The notes below the pieces were generated by a model. It was not told the origin of the DNA. It saw only the letters and a program-made list of their open reading frames with translations, and made no database searches. A program made the position numbers and the translations under genes. This document shows positions 7,578 through 15,751 of a stretch of 21,900 nucleotides of DNA, piece after piece; within the stretch, counting starts at the first letter, position 1, and every line of letters begins with the position of its first letter. Source of the DNA: an uncultured Alphaproteobacteria bacterium. Its GTDB lineage: Bacteria; Pseudomonadota; Alphaproteobacteria; UBA3830. The stretch covers positions 1 through 21,900 of the forward strand of contig CAJOEB010000002.1 in assembly GCA_905233775.1 (NCBI GenBank), written 5' to 3'.

Positions 7578-7600
7578 AATTTTGTTTCTAAGAGACGCAA
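7578..7600. repeat. 23-bp direct repeat, intergenic copy
   Basis: These 23 bases, from AATTTTGTTT to GAGACGCAA, are identical and in the same orientation as 8160-8182 inside the MazG-like gene. Similarity stops on both sides. A match of this length is unlikely by chance in 22 kb, even at this base composition. Confidence 0.9.
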
Positions 7601-7817
7601 ATCAGTTGATAAAAATTAAGTCACAGGATAATAATGTTATGATAGTAAAATGAAGGTGTATAAAAACACATCTAATAATAATTATACACAAATCTTATCT
7701 TACACATTAACAGTATAATAAAATTATTATAATAATGAAGCAACAGTTTCGATTAAATAATTTTGATTATGTAAAATGCAAATATACTAAATACTAAACC
7801 AGAAAACAAATCAGAAC

Positions 7818-7860
7818 AGCTTAGATTTGTGATCTGTATACTAATCGCAAAATCTAAGCT
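7818..7860 (-). terminator. Hairpin after the MazG-like gene, probable terminator
   Basis: AGCTTAGATTT (7818-7828) and AAATCTAAGCT (7850-7860) form a perfect 11-bp stem, which can extend a few pairs further across a one-base bulge. It begins 32 bases after the stop at 7893. On the minus strand the bases after the stem are only moderately U-rich (GTTCTGATTTGTTTTC), so termination efficiency is uncertain. Confidence 0.5.
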
Positions 7861-7892
7861 ACAAAGTCTTGCTAATTTCATGATTTTTATGA

Positions 7893-8291
7893 TTATGATA
7901 ATATTTCTGGATATTTTTTTGCGCGACTTAAGTAGTAGTTTATAACTGGATTATCGGTATCTATTTCAACAAAATTCGTAAAATACTTTTTCTTAAAACT
8001 TCCAGATATTTCTCGCTTTTCTTTCTGTGCATTAATTATTTCTGCCTTTTTGATACCGACAACAGAAGATAGTGCTTGAATAACTTCAAGGATATCAGCT
8101 AGTTCATATACAAGCTTGTTTATGTCTTTTTCTTCTGCTACTTCATTAGCTTCTTCTATAATTTTGTTTCTAAGAGACGCAATATAATCTTCTCGATTTA
8201 ATTGCTTATAATCAACACGAATTTTATCGCGTCTCATTCTTGCTATCATTTTATCACGAACTAAAATGCCCGTTTTAAACTTCTTATACAT
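7893..8291 (-). CDS. MazG-like/phosphoribosyl-ATP pyrophosphohydrolase-like NTP pyrophosphohydrolase
   Basis: Small all-alpha NTP-PPase, probably a house-cleaning enzyme that hydrolyses non-canonical or excess nucleoside triphosphates to monophosphates. The 132 residues carry LVRDKM near the N terminus and the metal-binding pattern EEANE (46-50) then ELAD (63-66), i.e. EExxE-12-ExxD, which defines the superfamily. The C-terminal 35 residues are not conserved in any way I recognise. The ATG at 8291 lies inside a 17/18-bp tandem duplication, and the ribosome binding site is weak (AGAAG). It follows nrdD by 111 bases on the same strand, so a link to nucleotide-pool control is reasonable but inferred. 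It is not likely to be HisE, since no his genes are nearby. A 23-bp piece of this gene (8160-8182) recurs exactly at 7578-7600. Confidence 0.75.
   Translation of the reverse strand: MYKKFKTGILVRDKMIARMRRDKIRVDYKQLNREDYIASLRNKIIEEANEVAEEKDINKLVYELADILEVIQALSSVVGIKKAEIINAQKEKREISGSFKKKYFTNFVEIDTDNPVINYYLSRAKKYPEILS
8160..8182. repeat. 23-bp direct repeat, copy inside the MazG-like gene
   Basis: Coding copy of the repeat also found at 7578-7600, 582 bases away. On the gene's strand it encodes the residues around ASLRNKI (38-44), just before the catalytic EEANE motif. Confidence 0.9.
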
Positions 8292-8308
8292 TTAAAACTT
8301 CTTATATA
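8274..8308. repeat. 17/18-bp tandem duplication spanning the MazG-like start codon
   Basis: TTTAAACTTCTTATACA (8274-8290) and TTTAAAACTTCTTATATA (8291-8308) are adjacent near-copies. On the coding strand TATAAGAAGTTTTAAA precedes the ATG and TATAAGAAGTTTAAA follows it as codons 2-6. Confidence 0.8.
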
Positions 8309-8318
8309 TAATATTATC

Positions 8319-8370
8319 TCATATATTTCATATATTTTTATCATATATATATTTTTTTATCATATATTTT
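8319..8370. repeat. AT-rich short repeat cluster
   Basis: Four loosely spaced copies of TCATATAT(AT)TTT start near 8319, 8328, 8341 and 8360, in the spacer between nrdD and the MazG-like gene. No gene lies here. It may hold the promoter of the MazG-like gene, but no clear -35/-10 pair stands out. Confidence 0.5.
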
Positions 8371-8375
8371 GTTAC

Positions 8376-8393
8376 ACTGGATAATAATCCAGT
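8376..8393 (-). terminator. Hairpin just after nrdD
   Basis: ACTGGAT-AATA-ATCCAGT forms a perfect 7-bp stem with a 4-base loop, 9 bases after the nrdD stop codon. No U-run follows on the minus strand, so it may be a transcript-stabilising 3' hairpin or a weak terminator. Confidence 0.35.
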
Positions 8394-8402
8394 TATAAGC
8401 AC

Positions 8403-10457
8403 TTATGCCGCCTCTTTCTGCTGTTCTTCTATAATTCTTCGCTTTGTTTCTATTATTTCTGCATCGCATATAGGACAGAATTTGTGTTCTCCTGCAATAT
8501 ATTGATGCTTTGGGCAAATAGAAAACGTTGGCGTAATAGTAAAATACGGCAATCGGAAACTCTCGACAACTTTTCGTACTAATCGTCCACATACTTTCGC
8601 ATTTGAAATACGTTCTCTCATATACAAATGCAAAACTGTACCACCCGTATATTTCTTTTGAAGATCATCTTGCATTCTAAGAGCTTCAAAAGCATCTTCT
8701 GTAAAGCTGACAGGTAATTGACTGGAGTTTGTATAATACGGATGTTCCGGAGTACCCGCTTGAATAATATCTGAGAAACGTTTCTTATCTTCTTTTGCAA
8801 ATCTGTATGTTGTTCCTTCTGCCGGAGTAGCTTCAAGGTTATACATATGTCCTGTTTCTTGCTGAAACTGAATTAAAATTTCGCGGATCTTATCCAAATA
8901 CGCAATTGCCATTGCATGACCGTCTTTATCAACAATACTGTGCTTATCATTTGTGTAATTTCGTATCATTTCATTAATTCCATTTACGCCGATTGTTGAA
9001 AAATGATTTCTTAAAGTACCAAGATATCTCTTTGTATATGGAAATAATCCGTTATCCATATATTTTGTTACGACTTTTCTTTTTATTTCAAGACTGGTTT
9101 TAGCATAATTCATCAATTCTTCGGTTCTCTTTAAAAGAGCATTCCAATCACCTTTATAAAGGTATCCGAGACGTGCACAGTTCAAAGTTACAACACCGAT
9201 TGATCCTGTTTGTTCCGCTGATCCGAACAAGCTATTTCCGCGCTTTAATAATTCGCGAAGATCCAGTTGTAAACGACAACACATAGAACGAACCATTCCC
9301 GGGGTTAAGTCTGAGTTAACGAAGTTTTGGAAGTAAGGAAGACCATATTTCGCTGTCATTTCAAACAAACGCTCTGCATTTTCACTTTCCCAAGGAAAAT
9401 CTTTTGTTATGTTGTATGTAGGAATTGGAAATGTAAATACTCGCCCTTTGGCATCTCCCTCTGTCATAACCTCTATATATGCACGATTGAGCATGTCCAT
9501 TTCTTTTTGAAGATCACCGTATGTAAAGTTAGTTTCAACTCCTCCGATTAAAGGAATACTGTTTTTAAGATCATCGGGACAAACCCAATCGAAAGTCAAG
9601 TTTGTAAATGGTGTTTGTGTACCCCATCTGGATGGAACGTTCAAATTGTAGACCAGCTCTTGAATATTCTGCTTAACAACGTCATATGAAAGATTATCTT
9701 TTCTTACAAACGGAGCGAGATATGTATCAAATGAGCTGAATGCTTGTGCTCCTGCCCACTCATTTTGCAGTGTTCCCAAGAAATTTACCATCTGCCCTAC
9801 CGCACTTGATAGATGCTTAGGTGGCTTTGCTTCAGCTTTACCTGAAATACCGTTAAATCCTTCATTCAATAATGTTCGAAGAGACCAACCGGCGCAGTAT
9901 CCGGATAGCATGTCGAGATCATGAATATGGTAATCACCGTTTCTGTGCGCTTCAGAGACATAATTCGGATAAACCCTATTCAACCAATAGTTAGCAGTCA
10001 TTTTTCCTGAAACATTTAGGATCATTCCGCCAAGAGAATATCCTTGGTTTGCGTTAGCATGTACACGCCAGTCCAGTTTATCCAAGTATTCATTGATAGA
10101 AAGAACAACATCTACAAGATTTTTCTTATCTTTGCGCAATTCTCCGCGTTTTTCTCGATAAACAATATAAGCTCTTGCTGTTTTAAAATAGTTTTCGCCA
10201 ATTAAAGCTTCTTCAACAATATCCTGGATCTGCTCAATGTCTGGAATATCATTTTTATATTTGTGTTTTAAAATTTTTACAACTTTGAAAGTTATATGAC
10301 GAGCTTCTGGTTCTCCGAATTCCCCTGTTTCAATACCGCTCTTTTTTATTGCCGTTACTATCTTTTCGGAATCAAACGGAACTCTTTTTCCATCTCTTTT
10401 TATAACGAATTTTAACTCCGAAAGACCTGTGTCAGAAGTGTTTTTGATATGTTGCAT
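8403..10457 (-). CDS. nrdD: Anaerobic-type (class III) ribonucleoside-triphosphate reductase NrdD lacking the glycyl-radical tail
   Basis: Catalytic subunit family that reduces NTPs to dNTPs. The 684 residues comprise an N-terminal ATP-cone (about 14-105, VIKRDGKRVPFD), then the ten-stranded barrel: RNGDYHIHDLDMLSGYCAGW with C188, the MCCRL motif with C393/C394, GSIGVVTLN (418-426), and a C-terminal zinc-ribbon region ITPTFSICPKH with C648 and CPIC with C661/C664. Very odd: class III enzymes carry the radical glycine in an RVxGY-type loop about 15-20 residues after the last zinc cysteine. Here the protein stops 20 residues after C664 with an Arg/Glu/Gln-rich tail, and the last glycine anywhere is G656. 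No frame downstream encodes the missing loop, and no nrdG activase gene lies in the window. GGGAG precedes the ATG by 10 bases. The family call is secure; the reaction mechanism is not. Confidence 0.9.
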   Translation of the reverse strand: MQHIKNTSDTGLSELKFVIKRDGKRVPFDSEKIVTAIKKSGIETGEFGEPEARHITFKVVKILKHKYKNDIPDIEQIQDIVEEALIGENYFKTARAYIVYREKRGELRKDKKNLVDVVLSINEYLDKLDWRVHANANQGYSLGGMILNVSGKMTANYWLNRVYPNYVSEAHRNGDYHIHDLDMLSGYCAGWSLRTLLNEGFNGISGKAEAKPPKHLSSAVGQMVNFLGTLQNEWAGAQAFSSFDTYLAPFVRKDNLSYDVVKQNIQELVYNLNVPSRWGTQTPFTNLTFDWVCPDDLKNSIPLIGGVETNFTYGDLQKEMDMLNRAYIEVMTEGDAKGRVFTFPIPTYNITKDFPWESENAERLFEMTAKYGLPYFQNFVNSDLTPGMVRSMCCRLQLDLRELLKRGNSLFGSAEQTGSIGVVTLNCARLGYLYKGDWNALLKRTEELMNYAKTSLEIKRKVVTKYMDNGLFPYTKRYLGTLRNHFSTIGVNGINEMIRNYTNDKHSIVDKDGHAMAIAYLDKIREILIQFQQETGHMYNLEATPAEGTTYRFAKEDKKRFSDIIQAGTPEHPYYTNSSQLPVSFTEDAFEALRMQDDLQKKYTGGTVLHLYMRERISNAKVCGRLVRKVVESFRLPYFTITPTFSICPKHQYIAGEHKFCPICDAEIIETKRRIIEEQQKEAA

Positions 10458-10616
10458 AATATTTTATCTCCCTTATTTTTTCATAAAACACTACCTCCCG
10501 CAAAAGCTATAAAAAACATCGCGGCAAGCTCTTTAAATTGATTTACTAACTCGATTTAATATATACAAATGCTACACTATTTTTTATAAAAAGTCACCAT
10601 GGATAATATATAAAAA
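10458..10616 (-). promoter_or_regulatory. nrdD leader with a possible 3-codon minicistron
   Basis: The 159-base spacer between mutS and nrdD holds, on the minus strand, CGGGAGGTAG (10500-10491) 9 bases upstream of ATG AAA AAA TAA (10484-10473). The nrdD ribosome binding site GGGAGA begins right at that stop codon. A short leader peptide could thus couple to or gate nrdD translation. No NrdR-box pair and no convincing promoter was found, and there is no clear terminator for mutS. Confidence 0.35.
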
Positions 10617-13355
10617 TTAGCTGTCGACGATATTTTTTAATTCAAATAAAATATTCATCGCTTGCTGTGGAGTTATAGAATTCACATTAATTTCTGAAAT
10701 TTTTCGCTTTAATTCTTTTTCTTCCCGAATGTCTTCTTCATTATTGGTATTATTACTGGTATCAAATTCATTATTGAATTTAGTATTATCAGTATTATTT
10801 GTATCGAAATTATTGGTATCAAAAAGTGAATCCATAATTGATGTTTGAATTCCGCTACTGGTATGAGTGTCATCGTCTTCGAATTTTTTCAAAAGATCTT
10901 TTGCTCGTTTTATAACGTTTTTTGGCACTCCTGCGATACTTGCAACATGAATTCCGTACGATTTATCTGCTATTCCATCTATTATTTTATGATAAAAAAC
11001 AACTTCTCCTTCCCATTCCTGAACTTTTAAAGTTTTGCATCGTATATTATTTAATGTATCTTGTAATGCTGTTAACTCTCTATAGTGAGTAGCAAACAAA
11101 ACTCGACATTTATTGATTTTATATAAGTTTTCTATAACAGCCCAAGCAATGGAAAGACCATCATAGGTCGATGTCCCCCGCCCTACTTCATCCAAAATAA
11201 CAAAAGATCTCTCATTTGCTTGATTTAATATTGTTGCTGTTTCAATCATTTCCACCATGAATGTGGATCGACCTCTTGCAAGATCATCAGATGCTCCAAT
11301 TCGAGAAAACAGCCTATTTACTATACCGATTTTTGCTCTACTCGCCGGAACATAGCAACCTATCTGCGCCATAATTACAAGTAACGCATTTTGTCTCAGA
11401 TATGTGCTTTTACCTGCCATATTCGGTCCCGTAAGCAAAGCAATTCTATGATCGGCATCAAGATCACAATCATTGCACGTAAAATCCTTCACATACAATG
11501 ATAAAATCGGATGTTTTCCGTTTTCTATTTCCAAAATTGGATCTTCTGTAATTTCTGGGCGAATATATCCTCTTTCCTGAGCAATAAGTGCGAAACTTGT
11601 ATAAATATCCAGATATGCGAGACATTTGATTGCATAAGAAATATCAACATAACGATCTATGATTTTCTGCACCAGCTCATCATATAGTTGCTGTTCCACA
11701 CGATTCCACTCGTCCATAGCGTCCATTAACTTAGATTGAAGTTCTACAAGTTCATCTGTCGTATATCTGACGTTACCGACTAATGTCTGTCTATGCACAA
11801 ATGTCGGAGTCATTTTTTCCTTCTGAGATAACGGGATTTCAATATACCATCCCAGAATTGCATTATTATTTATTTTCAGTGTGTTTACATGCGTCTCTGC
11901 GATATATTTCGCCTGTAAATTGGATATAAGATGCTTACTGTGATCTTTTAAATACTTCAATTCGTCTAATTGTTTTGAGTATCCATCCGCAATTACTCCT
12001 CCTGAATCGCGTTTACTTGAAGAAGCCGGTAACTCTGCATACTCAACCAGGGCAGTATCAAGCGTTTTCTTTAATTCAGAAAAATCTTTGATATTTGCAA
12101 ATGAATATTCTCCTTCTGTTGGTAATATTGTATCTCCGATAGTTGCTTGAATTGCTTCTAATATACGCAAAAGTTCACGAATATCACCAACATTTTTAGG
12201 AGAAAATCTGTTAAATTTTATTCTGCTTAACGAACGTTCAAAATCCACAGATCTGGATAAAATTCCGCTAATTGCTTCACGCAATGGTACGTTATTTATA
12301 AAGAAATCAACACAATCCAAGCGTTTTGTTATTTTTTCTATAGATATTATAGGCGTCGCAACTCTACCGGCAAGAGTTCTCGCACCAAATGGAGTTACTG
12401 TTTTATCTAATGCACCGAGCAAACTGTATTCGTACTCTCCATTAGCTGATGAAACAATTTCCAAGCTCTTACTTGTAGCTGAGTCGATCACCAAATAATC
12501 GCTGAAAATGACTTTTTTCGGTATAGGAAGTGCTGGCATTTCGCTACGTTGTGTAATAAGAAGATACTCGAGCAATGCGCCACAAGCTGCAAGCTCACTA
12601 TTCACAGAAATTCCGAAACTTTCAAGCGTTTTTACTTTGAAATACTTTTCCAGACGCTCTCTTTCAATTATCGGATTGAACTTTGTATCAGGAAGATAAG
12701 TAATATTTGAACTGCTTACGGATTTTATAAAGTTTTCGAATTCTCCGCGTTCAAAATGTGCTGGCAATAAAAATTCTTTTGGCTGATAAATGCCTATAAT
12801 TCCTGAAAAATCATCTTTTACAACAGTATTTACGAAAAAATCACCCGTAGATATATCAATAGTCGCAAAACTTATTGTTTTGATTGTTGCTGTTTTCTTT
12901 GCAATTTCAGGAACTACAGCCATTAAGAAATTATTTGAGCGAAAATTCAGTAAGCTATCCTCAATAATTGTTCCAGGAGTAATAACTCTTACCACATCTC
13001 GCTTTACTATAGCTTTATAACCTCTCTCTTTCTTCGCTTCTTGCGGATCCTCCATTTGATCGCAAATAGCAACTTTATAACCACTACGAACCAAACGACC
13101 AACATAATTTTCGAGAGCCGCTACGGGAATTCCGCACATTGGAGTATCAATGTCATTTTTATGCTTTCCACGATGCGTTAGCGCTATATTCAACAATGCC
13201 GATGCTCTTTTGGCGTCATCGAAAAACATTTCGAAGAAATCACCCATTCTGAAAAGCAACAAACATCCCGGGTATTGAGCCTTTATCTCAAAGTATTGAG
13301 TCATCATTGGAGTTACATCTTTAGATGTTACATAAAATAAAGTATCGTCCTCCAT
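10617..13355 (-). CDS. mutS: DNA mismatch repair protein MutS
   Basis: Mismatch-recognition ATPase. The start is the ATG at 13355, because AAAGGAG lies 7 bases upstream; an in-frame TTG at 13394 would add 13 residues but lacks a ribosome binding site. The 912 residues show the mismatch-binding F-x-E motif in RMGDFFEMFFDDA (F40, E42), the core and lever domains, the Walker A loop TGPNMAGKST (642-651) and the Walker B FVILDEVGRGTST (D722, E723), then ATHYREL. All catalytic elements are intact. Longer than the usual 850-880: residues about 833-872 form an Asn/Thr/Asp-rich low-complexity linker, followed by a charged segment and a conserved-looking terminal helix (ITPQQAMNILFELKNI), as in other MutS tails. 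It follows ogt by 63 bases, in the dnaG-rpoD-ogt cluster, so repair genes here share a transcript with the primary sigma factor. Confidence 0.96.
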   Translation of the reverse strand: MEDDTLFYVTSKDVTPMMTQYFEIKAQYPGCLLLFRMGDFFEMFFDDAKRASALLNIALTHRGKHKNDIDTPMCGIPVAALENYVGRLVRSGYKVAICDQMEDPQEAKKERGYKAIVKRDVVRVITPGTIIEDSLLNFRSNNFLMAVVPEIAKKTATIKTISFATIDISTGDFFVNTVVKDDFSGIIGIYQPKEFLLPAHFERGEFENFIKSVSSSNITYLPDTKFNPIIERERLEKYFKVKTLESFGISVNSELAACGALLEYLLITQRSEMPALPIPKKVIFSDYLVIDSATSKSLEIVSSANGEYEYSLLGALDKTVTPFGARTLAGRVATPIISIEKITKRLDCVDFFINNVPLREAISGILSRSVDFERSLSRIKFNRFSPKNVGDIRELLRILEAIQATIGDTILPTEGEYSFANIKDFSELKKTLDTALVEYAELPASSSKRDSGGVIADGYSKQLDELKYLKDHSKHLISNLQAKYIAETHVNTLKINNNAILGWYIEIPLSQKEKMTPTFVHRQTLVGNVRYTTDELVELQSKLMDAMDEWNRVEQQLYDELVQKIIDRYVDISYAIKCLAYLDIYTSFALIAQERGYIRPEITEDPILEIENGKHPILSLYVKDFTCNDCDLDADHRIALLTGPNMAGKSTYLRQNALLVIMAQIGCYVPASRAKIGIVNRLFSRIGASDDLARGRSTFMVEMIETATILNQANERSFVILDEVGRGTSTYDGLSIAWAVIENLYKINKCRVLFATHYRELTALQDTLNNIRCKTLKVQEWEGEVVFYHKIIDGIADKSYGIHVASIAGVPKNVIKRAKDLLKKFEDDDTHTSSGIQTSIMDSLFDTNNFDTNNTDNTKFNNEFDTSNNTNNEEDIREEKELKRKISEINVNSITPQQAMNILFELKNIVDS

Positions 13356-13418
13356 ACCCAGCTCCTTTCCTTTTTCAAAAACTACATCACACAAATTAAT
13401 AAATATTATAAATAAGCA

Positions 13419-13889
13419 TTATAAAAAGCTTCTTTCTAATTCAATTAACAAACGTTTTTTATCACATCCACAACTAAAACCACCAAGAGTTCCATCTGAA
13501 TTAATAACTCTGTGACAAGGAATAACCAGCGGAATATTATTTCTTTTATTCGCAAGTCCGACTGCTCGACAAGCCTTCGGTGAACCGACAGCAATAGCAA
13601 TTTCTTTATATGATACTGTTGTACCATAAGGGATATTCTGTAACGCTCTCCATACTTTTTTCATAAACGGAGTACCATTTAGTTGCAGAGGAAGATCAAA
13701 TTTCTTAAGATGTCCCGCAAAATATGCTTCTATTTGTTTTATCGCTTCTATAATCAATAATGATCCTTTTTGCTTAGTAGATGAAGGAATTCTTGGCGAT
13801 GATCCGATCGAAATTTCGACTATATAATCATCATTTCCAATAATCCCTACCCTACCTATGATTGTATCACAAAAAGAAAAATCAATCAT
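13419..13889 (-). CDS. ogt: Methylated-DNA--protein-cysteine methyltransferase
   Basis: Suicide repair protein that removes O6-alkyl groups from guanine (and O4-alkyl from thymine) onto its own cysteine. The 156 residues contain a short N-terminal domain and the catalytic winged-helix domain: [10 protein letters not shown] (89-98), the arginine finger region [12 protein letters not shown] (107-118), and the acceptor motif IPCHRVI (123-129) with C125, then GGFSCG. The ATG overlaps the rpoD stop (ATGA), implying coupled translation. The length is that of stand-alone Ogt/MGMT, without an Ada regulatory domain. C140 and C142 near the C terminus are extra cysteines of no known role. Confidence 0.95.
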   Translation of the reverse strand: MIDFSFCDTIIGRVGIIGNDDYIVEISIGSSPRIPSSTKQKGSLLIIEAIKQIEAYFAGHLKKFDLPLQLNGTPFMKKVWRALQNIPYGTTVSYKEIAIAVGSPKACRAVGLANKRNNIPLVIPCHRVINSDGTLGGFSCGCDKKRLLIELERSFL

Positions 13890-15751
13890 GAGTCTAAAAA
13901 GCTTTTTAACTTTCGTGAACGGCTAGGATGTTTCAATTTTCTCAATGCTTTTGCTTCAATTTGACGTATACGCTCTCTTGTAACAGCAAATTGCTGACCG
14001 ACTTCCTCAAGTGTATGATCGGTATTCATACCTATACCAAAACGCATTCTCAGAACACGTTCTTCTCTCGGAGTAAGGCTTGCAAGAACCAAAGTTGTTG
14101 TTTCTCTGAGATTGGAGTTAACGGCAGATTCCACCGGCAAAGCTATATTTTTATCCTCAATAAAGTCTCCCAAATGCGAATCATCTTCATCTCCTACAGG
14201 TGATTCAAGACTGATAGGTTCTTTTGCTATTTTCATTACTTTTCGAACCTTTTCAAGAGGCATATGCAATCTGGCTGCGATTTCTTCCGGCGTTGGTTCT
14301 CGTCCGATTTCGTTTAGCATCTGACGAGATGAGCGCACGATTTTATTGATCGTCTCAATCATATGAACAGGAATACGTATTGTTCTCGCCTGATCTGCTA
14401 TCGACCTTGTAATAGCCTGACGGATCCACCAAGTCGCGTAAGTCGAAAACTTGTATCCGCGTCTATATTCGAATTTATCAACAGCTTTCATTAGTCCGAT
14501 GTTTCCTTCTTGAATTAGATCAAGAAATTGGAGTCCGCGATTGGTGTATTTTTTGGCGATTGATATAACAAGCCTTAAGTTAGCTTCTATCATATCTTTC
14601 TTTGCACGACTGGTTTCTCTCTCGCCTTTTTGAATGCAATTAACGACTTTTCGAAACTCACTTATCGGTAATTCAACTGTTTCTTCTATGGATTTCACCA
14701 GATTTCTGTGTGTTTCTATATCAATAGAGCATTCTTCGCAAAATTTCTTCCAATTAGTCGATCTTTGTAAAGATGCCCAGTTTTCGTTTGTTTCATTTCC
14801 ATAGTAGTTTTTGAAGAAAACATCACGATTAACTCCATATCCCTGAGCAACTTTCAATAAAGCCGCTTCGCTCTTAATCAGTTTCTTATTATGCGCATAT
14901 AATTCTTCGCACATAGAATTCACAACCTTTTGAGTAAATTTTATCTCTTGTACGGTTGCAACTAATTCTTCTTTTAATTTAGTCTTCTGAGCAGCTGTCT
15001 TTTTCTCCTTCATCTTTTCGTGAATATCCATGACTTTTTCAAACATAGATAAAACAACAGGCAGCAATTTTTCTTCATCTTGAGTCATATCTGATGAAAT
15101 TTCATCGTCTTCGTTTTCCGCTTCATCATCTATTGACAGATCATCTTCATCACTGTCTTCATCGTCTTCTTTATCCGCTCCGCCATTATCTGTCTGTACA
15201 ATTTCTCGCAATGCAATCTTTCTATCTTGAAGATCGGAAATCCATTTGTCGATTTTCTTAAAAGTGTTTGGACTTTCGCAAAGACCACTCAGTACATTAA
15301 TATATCCTTGTTCAATTTTCTTTGCTAATTCTACTTCACCATCTCTGGAAAGCAATTCTACGCTTCCCATTTCCCTAAGATACATTCTGACAGGATCATC
15401 TGTATGAAATAAACTACTGTCTTCCTCATTAGCAGTTACATTATTTGCTTCATCAGGTGATGTTGCTTTCTTTTCTTCCTGTTCAGCAGCGATACTATCA
15501 GCGTCTTCCGCTTCTATTAGCTGTATTCCCATATCTGTTATGCTGGAAACAGCTATATCAATCTTTTCAGTCGAAAATTTATCTTTCGGAAGAGCATCAT
15601 TTAGTTCATCATAAGTAATGTAACCACGCTCTTTTCCTAATAATAAAAGTCTTTTAAACTCTAGTTCAGAAGAATCTTCTTCATTTTCCACATTTTCTAC
15701 GACATCATAATCCATAATATCTTCTTCCCTGGATGGTTGTACGGCAGTCAT
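13886..15751 (-). CDS. rpoD: RNA polymerase primary sigma factor RpoD
   Basis: Housekeeping sigma-70. Its 621 residues include region 1.1 (about 28-80, [18 protein letters not shown]), region 1.2 starting [19 protein letters not shown] (118-136), and an acidic Asp/Glu stretch in the non-conserved region (about 189-226). Region 2 covers 384-453 ([27 protein letters not shown]; -10 recognition [14 protein letters not shown]), region 3 follows, and region 4 ends in the helix-turn-helix [28 protein letters not shown] (579-606). The chosen ATG overlaps the dnaG stop (ATGA) and is preceded by AGGGGG. A second ATG at codon 13 also has AGGGAAG before it and cannot be excluded as the start. No key residue is altered. 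Confidence 0.97.
   Translation of the reverse strand: MTAVQPSREEDIMDYDVVENVENEEDSSELEFKRLLLLGKERGYITYDELNDALPKDKFSTEKIDIAVSSITDMGIQLIEAEDADSIAAEQEEKKATSPDEANNVTANEEDSSLFHTDDPVRMYLREMGSVELLSRDGEVELAKKIEQGYINVLSGLCESPNTFKKIDKWISDLQDRKIALREIVQTDNGGADKEDDEDSDEDDLSIDDEAENEDDEISSDMTQDEEKLLPVVLSMFEKVMDIHEKMKEKKTAAQKTKLKEELVATVQEIKFTQKVVNSMCEELYAHNKKLIKSEAALLKVAQGYGVNRDVFFKNYYGNETNENWASLQRSTNWKKFCEECSIDIETHRNLVKSIEETVELPISEFRKVVNCIQKGERETSRAKKDMIEANLRLVISIAKKYTNRGLQFLDLIQEGNIGLMKAVDKFEYRRGYKFSTYATWWIRQAITRSIADQARTIRIPVHMIETINKIVRSSRQMLNEIGREPTPEEIAARLHMPLEKVRKVMKIAKEPISLESPVGDEDDSHLGDFIEDKNIALPVESAVNSNLRETTTLVLASLTPREERVLRMRFGIGMNTDHTLEEVGQQFAVTRERIRQIEAKALRKLKHPSRSRKLKSFLDS

Larger units (their letters stand above)
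7474..7892. other. 419-base AT-rich intergenic region
   Basis: No gene seen on either strand. It contains, from left to right: a 15-bp tandem duplication covering the ribosome binding site of the Ser/Thr-rich protein (7475-7504), a 23-bp exact copy of part of the MazG-like gene (7578-7600), an AT-only palindrome ATAATAA-AA-TTATTAT (7715-7730), and the hairpin 7818-7860 that probably ends the MazG-like transcript. A promoter for the leftward Ser/Thr-rich gene should lie here, but I found no candidate good enough to name. Confidence 0.65.

Noticed and set aside
8319..8370. CRISPR-like array of short repeats
   Set aside because: Units are about 10 bases, AT-only in effect, irregularly spaced, and lack spacers of constant length.
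8341..8592. 83-residue minus-strand frame running past the nrdD stop, a possible frameshifted NrdD tail
   Set aside because: Its sequence (AERGGISAYNW...) has no RVxGY-like loop or any resemblance to the glycyl-radical domain.
10458..10616. NrdR regulatory boxes upstream of nrdD
   Set aside because: No pair of ACA-AT-rich-TGT motifs with helical spacing could be found; only AT-rich palindromes such as TTTTTATAAAAA are present.
13356..13394. Upstream TTG start for mutS
   Set aside because: The ATG at 13355 has AAAGGAG at ideal distance, whereas the TTG has no ribosome binding site.
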